Shown: positions 16,524-25,364, counted from the stretch's first letter. The stretch is 64,000 nucleotides of DNA from Aquabacter sp040755535 (GCA_040755535.1 JBFMAV010000009.1:1-64000); one strand, 5' to 3'. Numbers and translations are program-made. Notes: a model not told the origin generated them from the letters alone.

Positions 16524-18140
16524 GTGCTCGCGTCCGCTGAACTCTTGGCCGGCCTCGGCTTGCTTTTCATCGGCCTGAAGCTGTTGAGCGGTCATCTCCA
16601 GCAGGCCATGGGGCGCCGGGTTCGCATCCTGCTGAAGGGCGCCACGCGCTCGCGGTTCATCGGCTTCGTCAGCGGCGGGGTGACGGGCGCAATCATTCAG
16701 TCCAGCAATGCCGTCACCCTGATCAGCGCGAATCTGGTGCGCAGCGGGGCGCTGACCATCCGCGACGCCATCCCCGTCGTGGCGGGGGCGAATGTGGGCA
16801 CATCGGCGCTGGTTTTCGTCGCCTCGGTGGATGTGAAGGTTGCGGTGTTCTATCTGGTTGCATTGGTTGGACTCTGCTACCAATTCAAGATGGACCGGAC
16901 ACCCGCCCGGCGGGAATGGCTCGGGGTGCTCCTCGGCCTTGCGCTGCTGTTCCTGGGCCTCAGCTTCATCAAGCTCGCGCCCCAGCACATTTCGGCAGCA
17001 ACCGTGGCGGCGGTGCTCGGCGACATTTCGGGGCCGCTGGGATTTCTGGCGGGGTTCGTGGTCGCGATGGTGACCCAGTCAGCCTCCACCGCCGCGATTC
17101 TGTGCCTCGCCTCCATCGGCATCGGCGCCATCGGGCTCGTGGACAGCTTCTACATCGTGCTCGGCGCCAATCTTGGATCCGGGGTCGCCGCCCTGGTGAG
17201 CGCCGGCGGCCTGAAAGGCACGGGCCGGCAGCTCTGCTTCGTGCACATTTTCGTGAAGGCGGTGGGCTGCGCCGTCGTGTTCCTGGTCTGGCTCGCGCTG
17301 CCGTTGGTCGGGTTCGACCCCGCTCGCCTGCTCCAGCAGGTCGGCCAAGATCAGCCGGGCTTCGTCATTTCCATTCTGTTCCTGGTGCTCCAGTTGACGG
17401 GCGGCGCGGCGGTGACTGTGTTCTGCTCCGCCAGCGAGGCACTGGCGCGGCGCCTCAGCCCGCCCACCCATGAGGACCACGTCTCCCAGCCGCACTTCAT
17501 CAGCGACGAGGCCATGGCCGATCCGCCCTCCGCGCTGGAACTGGCGGCGCGGGAAATCAGCCGTCTGATCCGCCATTTGCCCGACCTTTTGCCGGATCTC
17601 GACCAGCGCCATGTCGACGACAGCTCCCACCGGGCGGCCCAATGGCGTGGGGGCCGCGCCATTTGCGACGCAACCGGGCAGTTCCTGGTCGAACTGATCG
17701 ATCGCCATCTGTCGCGCGCGGATCTCGACCTCGCGTTGCTGCTTCAAGAGCAGCAAGGGCTCATTCAGACCCTTCAGGACACACTGAAGGACTTCGCGGA
17801 CCTCATCGATCGCTATGCGGAGCCCCCGCCGCTCGCCTTCAATCTCTGCGAGTCGCTGCGAACCATCGTGTTCGAGCTGGCGGAGACGCAACGCTCCGGG
17901 CTTGAGGATTTGGAACTGCTCATCGCGCTGACCGCGGACCGCAGCGCCACCCTCGACAAGATCCGGCGCAGCCTGACCGGAGCGTCCCTCGGAAGCGGCG
18001 AGGAGGCGCGCACCCTCCTCTCCTCCTTGAGCCTGTTCGAGCGCTCCGTATGGCTCAGCCACCGTCTCGCGATGACGTTGCGCCCCGGGGCGAATGAGGC
18101 TAATGCGGACGCTACTCCCCGAACTCTCAACCGGGACTAG
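16524..18140 (+). CDS. Na/Pi cotransporter family protein with PhoU-like C-terminus
   Basis: A 538-residue membrane protein of the NptA/YjbB (Na/Pi symporter II) family. It has two inverted repeats with the QSS signature (GAIIQSSNAVTLI at about 53-65 and VTQSASTAAIL at about 183-193) and about eight TM helices up to residue 310. The soluble helical C-terminus (about 330-538) resembles PhoU-like domains. It probably moves phosphate or another anion coupled to Na+. GTG start with AAGGTG upstream. Its stop is 4 bp from the STAS gene, so the two are translationally linked. Its place inside a signalling operon suggests that the partner switch may control it, or that it feeds the switch. Confidence 0.86.
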   Translation: MLASAELLAGLGLLFIGLKLLSGHLQQAMGRRVRILLKGATRSRFIGFVSGGVTGAIIQSSNAVTLISANLVRSGALTIRDAIPVVAGANVGTSALVFVASVDVKVAVFYLVALVGLCYQFKMDRTPARREWLGVLLGLALLFLGLSFIKLAPQHISAATVAAVLGDISGPLGFLAGFVVAMVTQSASTAAILCLASIGIGAIGLVDSFYIVLGANLGSGVAALVSAGGLKGTGRQLCFVHIFVKAVGCAVVFLVWLALPLVGFDPARLLQQVGQDQPGFVISILFLVLQLTGGAAVTVFCSASEALARRLSPPTHEDHVSQPHFISDEAMADPPSALELAAREISRLIRHLPDLLPDLDQRHVDDSSHRAAQWRGGRAICDATGQFLVELIDRHLSRADLDLALLLQEQQGLIQTLQDTLKDFADLIDRYAEPPPLAFNLCESLRTIVFELAETQRSGLEDLELLIALTADRSATLDKIRRSLTGASLGSGEEARTLLSSLSLFERSVWLSHRLAMTLRPGANEANADATPRTLNRD

Positions 18141-18144
18141 GCTG

Positions 18145-18447
18145 ATGCAGATCGATCGTGAACAAGCTGGACTGGACGTGGTGCTGAAGGTCACAGGCCG
18201 GCTCGACACGCCCAATGCCAAGCCGTTCGAATCCAGCCTGCTCGAAGCGGTGAGCGGCAGCGAAGGCACCATCACAGTGGATCTCGCGGGCGTCGATTAT
18301 GTCTCCTCTTCCGGCCTGCGCGCGCTGCTCGTGGCCGGCAAGGCCATGCGCACCGCCAAGCGGGAACTGGTGCTGCGCTCGCTCCAGCCGCAGATCCGCG
18401 AAGTGTTCGACATCTCCGGTTTCTCGACCCTGTTCGAGATCAAGTGA
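18145..18447 (+). CDS. STAS-domain anti-sigma factor antagonist
   Basis: A 100-residue single STAS domain, the SpoIIAA/RsbV fold. The core motif VDYVSSSGLRALL contains the usual phosphorylation site, Ser56 (the Ser before Gly57); Ser54 and Ser55 are adjacent alternatives. It is expected to cycle between phosphorylated (by the RsbW-type ATPase at 15987-16466) and dephosphorylated (by the SpoIIE phosphatase at 7666-9708) states. ATG at 18145 gives the standard length; an upstream in-frame ATG would add 17 residues inside the preceding gene. It is the last gene of the operon, about 60 bp before trmD. Confidence 0.92.
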   Translation: MQIDREQAGLDVVLKVTGRLDTPNAKPFESSLLEAVSGSEGTITVDLAGVDYVSSSGLRALLVAGKAMRTAKRELVLRSLQPQIREVFDISGFSTLFEIK

Positions 18448-18507
18448 GGCCGGGGCGCTCGATCGCCCTGCCCCCTTGCTGATCGGAAGGCACACGGCTC
18501 GCTTCTC

Positions 18508-19215
18508 ATGACCTTCCGCGCGACGCTGCTCACCCTGTATCCCGAAATGTTTCCCGGCCCGCTCGGCCATGCCCTGGCGGGGAAGGCGCTGGCGTCGGGA
18601 TTATGGGCGCTCGACGCGCTGCAGATTCGCGACTTCGCCCTCGACAGGCATCGCTCCGTGGACGATACGCCCGCGGGCGGCGGCCCAGGCATGGTGATGC
18701 GCGCCGATGTGCTTGCGCGCGCCATCGATGCCGCCGCGCCGCTGGGCGATCCCCGCCCCCGCCTGCTCATGACCCCGCGCGGCCGCCCGCTGACGCAGGC
18801 GCGGATACGAGACCTCGCCGCGGGGCCGGGTGCCGTCATCCTCTGCGGCCGGTTCGAGGGCGTGGACGAGCGCATCGTCGCGGCGCGCCATCTGGAAGAG
18901 GTCTGTGTGGGGGACGTGGTCCTCTCCGGCGGCGAGGCCGCCGCGCTCCTCCTGCTGGATGCCTGCGTTCGGCTCATTCCCGGCGTCATGGGCAAGAGCG
19001 AAAGCGGAACGGAGGAAAGCTTCTCCGAGGGGCTGCTGGAATATCCCCAATATACCCGCCCCCAGACCTTCGAGGGGGCCGCGATCCCGGACATCCTCAC
19101 TTCGGGCGACCATGCCAAGATCCGCGCCTGGCGGCGCGCCCAGGCGGAAGCCGTCACGCGGGAACGCCGGCCCGATCTTCTGGAGCCGGACAAAGAGGGA
19201 TCGCGACGGCGCTGA
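18508..19215 (+). CDS. trmD: tRNA (guanine-N1)-methyltransferase
   Basis: SPOUT-class methyltransferase that makes m1G37 in tRNAs reading CNN codons, preventing +1 frameshifting. The 235 residues show the trefoil-knot SAM site: LLMTPRGRPLTQ, ILCGRFEGVDERI, VGDVVLSGGEAA. The RHRSVDDTPAGGGPGMVM motif holds the catalytic Asp region. C-terminal EYPQYTRP and the SGDHAKIRAWRR helix are typical. It lies upstream of rplS as in most bacteria; rpsP and rimM, its usual partners, are not beside it, because the partner-switching operon precedes it. Confidence 0.96.
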   Translation: MTFRATLLTLYPEMFPGPLGHALAGKALASGLWALDALQIRDFALDRHRSVDDTPAGGGPGMVMRADVLARAIDAAAPLGDPRPRLLMTPRGRPLTQARIRDLAAGPGAVILCGRFEGVDERIVAARHLEEVCVGDVVLSGGEAAALLLLDACVRLIPGVMGKSESGTEESFSEGLLEYPQYTRPQTFEGAAIPDILTSGDHAKIRAWRRAQAEAVTRERRPDLLEPDKEGSRRR

Positions 19216-19360
19216 TGACAGCGCCATGAACAAAGCACATGACAGGCGGGGCTTTCTGCGCTATAGGCCCGGCCGTCCCTTAACTTACAACGACACGATG
19301 TGGCGCTGGGGCAGCGTTCCGGCGACGGAAGCGTTTTGGCGACCGCTAAAGGTTGGCGAC

Positions 19361-19792
19361 ATGAACATCATCCAGACCCTTGAGGCCGAACAGGCCGCCC
19401 GGCTCGCCGAAAAGCGCCCGGTTCCCGAATTTCAGCCCGGTGACACGGTCATCGTGAACGTGAAGGTGGTCGAAGGCGACCGCACCCGCGTTCAGGCTTA
19501 CGAAGGCGTCGTGATCGCCCGCAATGGCGGCGGCCTCAACGAGAGCTTCACCGTTCGCAAGATCTCCTATGGCGAAGGCGTGGAGCGCGTGTTCCCGATC
19601 CACTCGCCGCTGATCGATTCCATCAAGCTCGTGCGCCGGGGCAAGGTGCGCCGCGCGAAGCTCTATTATCTGCGCGACCGTCGCGGCAAGTCCGCCCGTA
19701 TCGCCGAGCGCACGGATCGTCCCGGCGAGAAGAAGGCGCGCGCGGCCGCTGCTGCTGCCGCCGCTGCCGCTGCGGCGCCCGCCGCCGAGTGA
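19361..19792 (+). CDS. rplS: 50S ribosomal protein L19
   Basis: Large-subunit protein at the 30S-50S interface. The 143 residues contain the L19 core: FQPGDTVIVNVKVVEGDRTRVQ, YEGVVIARNGGG, FTVRKISYGEGVERVFP and KVRRAKLYYLRDR. The C-terminus is extended by a run of eleven alanines and APAAE, longer than in E. coli L19 (115 residues). ATG at 19361. About 145 bp separate it from trmD, enough for a separate promoter, and a strong intrinsic terminator follows. Confidence 0.97.
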   Translation: MNIIQTLEAEQAARLAEKRPVPEFQPGDTVIVNVKVVEGDRTRVQAYEGVVIARNGGGLNESFTVRKISYGEGVERVFPIHSPLIDSIKLVRRGKVRRAKLYYLRDRRGKSARIAERTDRPGEKKARAAAAAAAAAAAAPAAE

Positions 19793-19833
19793 ATCCGACG
19801 CTCCCGCTTGGTCGGGAGTTGTCAATCTTCCTT

Positions 19834-19864
19834 ACGCCGCCGGTCTCCGGCGGCGTTTTTATTT
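19834..19864 (+). terminator. intrinsic terminator after rplS
   Basis: A perfect 10-bp stem (ACGCCGCCGG / CCGGCGGCGT, 19834-19856) with a 3-base loop TCT is followed by TTTTTATTT. It is preceded by a weaker hairpin (CTCCCG..CGGGAG, 19801-19818). Direction fits the trmD-rplS unit. Confidence 0.92.
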
Positions 19865-19885
19865 GTGGCCGTCTTGCGCGCCGCC

Positions 19886-19990
19886 TCTAGAGATTGATAG
19901 AGACGTTCTGCCGATCGGATTGCGCTGCAATCTGATCGGAACGTGCTCAAGATCGGGTTGAAACACCCTGATCGGCACAATGTTCTCTAG
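19886..19990. repeat. palindromic intergenic repeat (CTAGAG..GATCGG type), double copy
   Basis: Bounded by CTCTAG at both ends. Holds two imperfect inverted repeats: 19903-19944 (ACGTTCTGCCGATCGG / CTGATCGGAACGT with a GCT centre) and 19951-19976 (GATCGGGTTG / CACCCTGATCGG). The GATC(A/G)G(G/A)TTG core also occurs at 39206-39244 and 52747-52797. The right end contains the stop codon of the adjacent leftward gene. Confidence 0.8.
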
Positions 19991-20475
19991 CAACCTTCCT
20001 CCCAGTGTACCGCGAGGCCGCCGGTCCCGCCCGGTCCGCTCCATTCCAGCCGCCCCGCGCCGCCGATGCCGCCGCCATCGGTTCTGAACGAGGGGTCGCG
20101 CTTGCCCTTAATGAGGCGCAGCGTGTGTCCGGCGACGGTGCCGGTCCAATAGGCACCGCCGCCCGCCCCGCCCGGCACGAAAACCAGCTTCCCGTCGATC
20201 TTGAACACCGCCGTCTTCTTCGGGTCCTGGGTGTCGAACAGCCCGATGGCGTCGGCGCCCCGGAATACGGCGAAGCTGCAGCCCGATGAATTCCAGGTTT
20301 CAAGGTCGGCATAGGTGATGTCTGAAAAGCGCGCCGAAGAGAGCGCCTGTGGGGCGGACGCACCAACGGCCGACGCCTCGGATAGGCTTGGTGTCGGTAC
20401 CAGGGCCCCCGCCACCACCGTCAGCGCCAACGCAACAAAACGGGCCCAGACATGTGAGGTTTTCACGCCCGGCAT
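19987..20475 (-). CDS. secreted hypothetical protein
   Basis: A 162-residue protein with a Sec signal peptide (hydrophobic stretch LALTVVAGALV, cleavage probably near SEA at about 32). The mature part is Gly-rich and predicted all-beta (FAVFRGADAIGLFDTQ, GKLVFVPGGAGGGAYWTGTVAGHTLRLIKG). It has two Cys residues, one mid-domain and one as the final residue, that could form a disulfide. No family recognised. The ATG at 20475 is chosen for its strong GGAGGG ribosome-binding site; a GTG nine codons upstream is less likely. It lies just 30 bp after the glycosyltransferase-like gene, in the same direction, so probably co-transcribed. Confidence 0.72.
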   Translation of the reverse strand: MPGVKTSHVWARFVALALTVVAGALVPTPSLSEASAVGASAPQALSSARFSDITYADLETWNSSGCSFAVFRGADAIGLFDTQDPKKTAVFKIDGKLVFVPGGAGGGAYWTGTVAGHTLRLIKGKRDPSFRTDGGGIGGAGRLEWSGPGGTGGLAVHWEEGC

Positions 20476-20505
20476 TTGGCCCTCCTTTGCCGCCTCCGAC
20501 ACGCC

Positions 20506-21429
20506 TCACCCGCGCGCCACCCTTTGCGCGTCTGTGCCCGCGAGAAGGCGGGGCAGCAGGGCGTCCGGCGCGGCCTCATAGATGCGCCTCACGCGCTCAA
20601 GGGCGGCGGCACCACCGCCGCGATGCCCCGCGCCCCCCACATGAAGCCATGAATCCACCAGAAGGAAAGGCTCAGCCTCTTCCCCCTCGGCCGCGAGCCA
20701 AACCTGGCGGGTGCGGGCCATCTGCAGATGGTCGAGCACCATGCGGCGATACAGAACGCGCCAATTCTGGCCCCCCGTGTCGAGCGTGCGGGGCGTGTCT
20801 GTGCCGAAATCCAGCGGCACATCCTTAACCGCATTGAAATCGAACACGCTGTAGCCGGGCCAGAGATACCAGCCGCCAAAGTCCGAGCCATGCCGCACCA
20901 TGCCATAGACGGGCTGGCGGACGACGTGCCCGGCCAGATCAGCGGGCGCGAGCGGCAGCAGATCGTGGTCAAGCAAGGCGAAGGTCGCGGGCGCGCTGGG
21001 ACGGATCAGATGCCGCCACACCCAATTGAGCGCCACCCCATGGGACCGGGAGCCATTCACATTCGGTGAGATGCGCGGCACCGGAGGTAAGGAACAATAA
21101 AAGCGGCCTTCACGTGCGCAAATTTCGGCAATCCGGGCGCGCGCGGCGGGATCGGAGGAATTGTCACATACGAGCAAGGCGACGCCCGGCATCATGCGGG
21201 CCATGGCCTGCGACAGAAGGGATACGGCCTCCGGCAGATTGAAGGCGACCGTGACCGCCAGGAACCCGCCCTTCACGGCGGCGAGATCAATCAGCAGGCG
21301 GTCCTCTCCCTCCGCACGCCGCGCTCCATAAACCCGATCCAGCATCACATTGCGCAGACGGCGGGTTCCCTGGGCCAGCGGCACGGCGCGCAGCCAGTCA
21401 GCGAACCTATAATCCTTGAGATCGCGCAT
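20506..21429 (-). CDS. GT-A-like glycosyltransferase family protein
   Basis: A 307-residue cytoplasmic protein with the look of a GT-A glycosyltransferase: a nucleotide-binding strand-helix (ALLVCDNSSDPAARARIAEIC) and a DxD-like motif in FALLDHDLLPL (Asp-His-Asp). A later segment resembles an acceptor site (FGGWYLWPGYSVFDF). Sugar donor and acceptor are unknown. It is divergent from the large envelope protein gene at 21631 and upstream of a small secreted protein, a neighbourhood suggestive of cell-surface polysaccharide work. Family assignment is from motifs only. Confidence 0.65.
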   Translation of the reverse strand: MRDLKDYRFADWLRAVPLAQGTRRLRNVMLDRVYGARRAEGEDRLLIDLAAVKGGFLAVTVAFNLPEAVSLLSQAMARMMPGVALLVCDNSSDPAARARIAEICAREGRFYCSLPPVPRISPNVNGSRSHGVALNWVWRHLIRPSAPATFALLDHDLLPLAPADLAGHVVRQPVYGMVRHGSDFGGWYLWPGYSVFDFNAVKDVPLDFGTDTPRTLDTGGQNWRVLYRRMVLDHLQMARTRQVWLAAEGEEAEPFLLVDSWLHVGGAGHRGGGAAALERVRRIYEAAPDALLPRLLAGTDAQRVARG

Positions 21430-21630
21430 GCGCGCTTTTCGCGGCGCCCGGGGGCGCCGTCAAGCCGGCGCGCCGCGAGACGCGGCAAAGCCACGCCTTG
21501 GATCAAAAAGAGTCAGCCCCGCGCCCACGATCATGCGGGGTCGCCACAGGAAAACGACGGGCGCTCTAGCGTTGGATACGGATGTCGTGGCAACGTCCCG
21601 GCGCGATGCGGGGACCCTCAGGAGAGACGG

Positions 21631-24600
21631 ATGGGGAAATTGCGAACGTGGATCAGCGGCTTTGCCTGGGGACTGATCCTCGGCGTGGTCTGCGCCGGGC
21701 TGGGCGCGATCATGTTTTTTCGGCCCGACTTCGTCGAGCGCCTGAGGGCTGAGCGGCCCTTCGCAACAGCGTCCGCCCCCGTGGCGGATTCCCCGCCGGC
21801 TTTGACGCCCGCCCCTGCGCCGGCCCCTGCGGCCAGCACTTCCGCGAGTGCCCCGATGGCCGCGCCTGCAAGCGGTGCCCCGGCTGCGGCCACGACCAAT
21901 CTGCCGCCCTTCTTCACCAATACGACGACGCAAACCTCGCTCGACAAGGCCTTCACGCCGCCCCGCGCCTTTTCGCCGGGCGACGATCTGGTGGTGCGCG
22001 GCGTCAACACCTCCAAGGGCACGCTCAACCTCGCGGTGCGCATCGACGATGCGTCGTCCAAGAATTGGATGAGCAATTTCAACACCAACCAGAATTTCCC
22101 GCCCGGCCCGTTCGTGATGCGCGTGCCGCTCAACAGCCTGCCCACGCCTTCGGGGGGGACGCTGGATCTGAACGCCCTGACCCGCTTCATCGTCTTTACC
22201 GAGGAGGGCGCGCCGCCTGCCAAGATCGACAGCGTCCAGATTGAGCCGCGCCAGAAGGCCGGCGCTCTGACGCCCACCACAAGCACCGCCGCCAATGCCG
22301 TGAAGGACGGCCAGACCTGGCTTGCCGGGGCGCGACTCACCGCGACGCAGGACTTCAGCGCCCCGGTGAGCTTCGATGCCAACCAGGATCTGGTGGTGAC
22401 GGGAAACAACGATACCGGCAAGCCGATCACGATCCATCTGCGTGTGGACGACGTGAACTCCACCAACTGGAACTCGCGGGTCAATGCATCCGCGACATTT
22501 CAGCCCGGCCCCTTTGTTCTTCGCTCGCCGGTTTCGTCCTGGGTCACGCCGTCAAAGACGCGGCTGGACCGCACGCGCGTGAAGCGCATCATCGTTTTCG
22601 CCGGAGAGGGCGACGGCCCCATCCGCCTCACCGACCTTCATGTGGAAGCGGGCTCGCCCGTGCCGCCGGATGCGCTCGCGCTGCGTTTCGCGCCGACCGC
22701 AGAGATCCAGGTGCCGGGCTTCGAGACCATCCTGCCCAATGATCCGCGCCTTTCGCGCGCCGCCGGCGTGCTGGTGCGCACCCAGAATGACCCGCTCCTG
22801 TCGGGCGGCCTCAACGGCATCGAGACCGTCACCATCCCCTGGACCAAGAGCGCGGTGGCGACCGTTTCGCTCTGGACCGAGGACCAGGGAGAATGGGAAT
22901 ACTTCCCCCACTCCCTGAACCGCACCATCACCATCAATGGCCAGGTGGTCTTCCAGCAAAACCTGTCCCCCGACGAGTGGGTCGACCAAGTCTATAAGCG
23001 CAATCTCTGGAAGGAGGCGATGATCGATGGCGGGCCGTGGGAGGTGTTCGCGCGCAGCCGCGCGGGCCTCATCACCGCCACCGTTCCGGTGATCGACAAC
23101 AAGATCGTCGTCCAGCTCCAGTCCGACCAGCCGCCCAATAACGGCTATCTCGCCGCCATGGTCATCGAGCCGGGCAACAGCGACAAGGCCGTGGACGCGG
23201 TGGAGGCGTGGCGGCGCAAGCGGTTCCTGGAGCGCTGGCCGGTGCAGGACAAGCCGGTTAATCCCGCCCTCGCCACCGACGTCACGCTGCGCATCCTGCC
23301 GCCCGGCACCAATCGCAGCCAGCATCCCTTCTGGGACCCGACGCTGCCGGTCCAGGCGAATGTCCAGGCACCGCGCGGGGGCGTCGTCTCCGTCGATTTC
23401 CTGGCCTTCTCCAACCAGGACGACCTAATGCCCAATGTCTCCACCTCGGCGCCCGACGGCATCACGCCGCAGGTGCGGTGGGGCAAATGGACCTTCATGC
23501 GGCGCGACGTGGCGGAGAACGGGCTCACCATCACGTCCGACGTGCTCGACGGCGATCTCTCCCGCATGCGGATCGCGAGCGGCATCCCGCGCCGCCTCAA
23601 CGTCACCTTCACCGTTCCCGATACCGCGAGCGGCACCCTGCCCATCACCCTCTCGCTAGACATTGCCGGGGTGAAGGTGGACGCGACAGCCTTGGTGGAG
23701 GTCATTCCCGTGCGCCTGCCGGCGGCGGACCGGCCCATCGGCTATTACATGGCCGCGCCCAATTGGGAGATCTGGTTTCCCCCCACCCCCGACCAGGCGG
23801 ATAGGGGCATGGCTTGCGACTATGCCGCGCTGCGTTTCTTCGGCATCACCGGGGTCGCCCCCGACACGGTGGCGCCGACCCCGGACAAGATGGCCCGCTA
23901 TGTCCAGCAGATGGCCCTGGTCAAGCAGGCGGGCTTCCTCGCACCCTATTTCGATTATGCCTCGGTGAAGGTGATGCAGCAGACGGCCGGCTATTCGAAG
24001 GTCGGCCCCAACATCGCCTCGACGCTCCGGGCCTTGTCGGCCGCCGGACTTCCCGCGCCTCTGTGGTCCATTGCCGACGAACCGGCGGACGGCGATGCGG
24101 GCCTCGCCGACCTGAAAAGCGTGCGCGATGCCATCAAGGCTTCGGCGGCGGACGCGCAGATTTCCGGCCAGCTCAATTCCCCGAAGCAGAAGGCCCTGGT
24201 TCCGGTGTTCAACACGGTGCTGGTGAATGACGGCTTCGGGGTGAGCGAGACCGGCTTCCGCCAGATGCGGTCCCAGAAAGTCATCCCCTGGATGTACAAT
24301 ATGCCCGATTATCGGGCGGCCGCCGGCTTCCTGATGTGGCGCACGGGCGGCCAGGGCTATCTGCAATGGCACGCCCGCGCCTGGACCGGGGATCCTTCGG
24401 ACCCCACCGACGGGCGCGAGACGGACTTCGCCATGCTGCCGCTCAGCGGCGACCGGTGCAGCCCCGCGCCCACCATCGATGCCCTGCTCCTCTCCACCAG
24501 CGAGGGCATCGAGGATTTGCGCTGGCTGCTTTGGCTGGACCAGCGCGCCGCCACCGACACCAAGGCGCGCGCGCTGCGCGAGAGCCTCATCGAAGCGGTG

Positions 24601-24696
24601 CCGGCGGACTGGGAGGCGTTCAAGAAGGCGCCGCCGTCCCTGCCCGCGCTGCGTACCAAGATCATCGACTTCGCGCGCGCCTCCTCAGCGGGGTGA
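21631..24696 (+). CDS. large membrane-anchored envelope protein with DUF4091/glycoside-hydrolase-like C-terminus
   Basis: A 1021-residue protein with a TM anchor at about 9-30, a Pro/Ala/Ser-rich linker to about 90, then two tandem homologous beta-rich domains (about 100-212 and 215-345). Both carry DDLVV or QDLVV, an R(I/V)DD segment and F.PGPFV.R, like carbohydrate-binding modules. A middle beta region (about 350-700) follows. The C-terminal TIM-barrel-like part (about 705-1015) has WSIADEPADGD, YLQWHARAW and a STSEGIEDLRWLLWL motif that resembles the end of DUF4091 domains. It probably binds or trims a surface polysaccharide. Residue Glu in ADEP could be catalytic. Start ATG with GGAGAG upstream. 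No exact family name is certain. Confidence 0.75.
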   Translation: MGKLRTWISGFAWGLILGVVCAGLGAIMFFRPDFVERLRAERPFATASAPVADSPPALTPAPAPAPAASTSASAPMAAPASGAPAAATTNLPPFFTNTTTQTSLDKAFTPPRAFSPGDDLVVRGVNTSKGTLNLAVRIDDASSKNWMSNFNTNQNFPPGPFVMRVPLNSLPTPSGGTLDLNALTRFIVFTEEGAPPAKIDSVQIEPRQKAGALTPTTSTAANAVKDGQTWLAGARLTATQDFSAPVSFDANQDLVVTGNNDTGKPITIHLRVDDVNSTNWNSRVNASATFQPGPFVLRSPVSSWVTPSKTRLDRTRVKRIIVFAGEGDGPIRLTDLHVEAGSPVPPDALALRFAPTAEIQVPGFETILPNDPRLSRAAGVLVRTQNDPLLSGGLNGIETVTIPWTKSAVATVSLWTEDQGEWEYFPHSLNRTITINGQVVFQQNLSPDEWVDQVYKRNLWKEAMIDGGPWEVFARSRAGLITATVPVIDNKIVVQLQSDQPPNNGYLAAMVIEPGNSDKAVDAVEAWRRKRFLERWPVQDKPVNPALATDVTLRILPPGTNRSQHPFWDPTLPVQANVQAPRGGVVSVDFLAFSNQDDLMPNVSTSAPDGITPQVRWGKWTFMRRDVAENGLTITSDVLDGDLSRMRIASGIPRRLNVTFTVPDTASGTLPITLSLDIAGVKVDATALVEVIPVRLPAADRPIGYYMAAPNWEIWFPPTPDQADRGMACDYAALRFFGITGVAPDTVAPTPDKMARYVQQMALVKQAGFLAPYFDYASVKVMQQTAGYSKVGPNIASTLRALSAAGLPAPLWSIADEPADGDAGLADLKSVRDAIKASAADAQISGQLNSPKQKALVPVFNTVLVNDGFGVSETGFRQMRSQKVIPWMYNMPDYRAAAGFLMWRTGGQGYLQWHARAWTGDPSDPTDGRETDFAMLPLSGDRCSPAPTIDALLLSTSEGIEDLRWLLWLDQRAATDTKARALRESLIEAVPADWEAFKKAPPSLPALRTKIIDFARASSAG

Positions 24697-24773
24697 ACCG
24701 GCCGCAAACTTCCGCGAGGCGAGGCGCGTGGTCCGCTCCTTGCCTGTGAGGCGGGTGAACCAGATCGAGGCCC

Positions 24774-25364
24774 ATGGCGAACGACCTGTCCTTGCGCATC
24801 GTCATCGTGGATGACAGCCCGGTGCGTGCCGCCATCCTCTCGGAGGGGCTGCACGAGGCCGGCTTTGTGAACGTTCTCCGCCTGGAGGGCGTCCACAATC
24901 TGCTGGAGCGAATCTATGCCATCGATCCCGACGTGATCCTGATCGATCTGGAAAACCCCAGCCGCGACACCATCGAGCAGATGTTCCAGGTGAGCCGCGA
25001 GGTGAAGCGCCCGGTCGCCATGTTCGTGGACCAGTCCGACAGCCAGACCATCGAAGCCGCCATCGATGCGGGCGTCGCCTCCTATGTGGTGGACGGGCTG
25101 CGCAAGGACCGGGTGAAGCCGATCCTGGAAACCACCATTTCCCGCTACCGCGCCTTCGCCCGCCTCAAGGACGAGCTTGAGGAGGCCCGCAGCCAGCTTG
25201 AGGAGCGCCGCGTCGTGGATCGCGCCAAGCTGATCCTGATGAAGGCCAAGAATATCGACGAGCAGACCGCCTATGGCCTGATCCGCCGCACCGCCATGAA
25301 CGAGAAGAAGCGGCTCGTGGACATCGCCCAATCCATCATCACCGCTGCGGAGCTGCTGCGATGA
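24774..25364 (+). CDS. nasT: ANTAR-domain antiterminator/response regulator NasT
   Basis: Cytoplasmic RNA-binding antiterminator of nitrate assimilation. The N-terminal receiver-like domain (IVIVDDSPVRAAIL; acidic pocket around VILIDLENP) is followed by a coiled coil and a C-terminal ANTAR domain (about 138-196) with AKLILMKAKNIDEQTAYGLIRRTAM. In known systems NasS holds NasT inactive without nitrate; free NasT binds a dual-hairpin leader and allows transcription past a terminator. A matching leader is visible upstream of nrtA (26731-26838). The ATGA overlap with nasS shows translational coupling. Confidence 0.93.
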   Translation: MANDLSLRIVIVDDSPVRAAILSEGLHEAGFVNVLRLEGVHNLLERIYAIDPDVILIDLENPSRDTIEQMFQVSREVKRPVAMFVDQSDSQTIEAAIDAGVASYVVDGLRKDRVKPILETTISRYRAFARLKDELEEARSQLEERRVVDRAKLILMKAKNIDEQTAYGLIRRTAMNEKKRLVDIAQSIITAAELLR

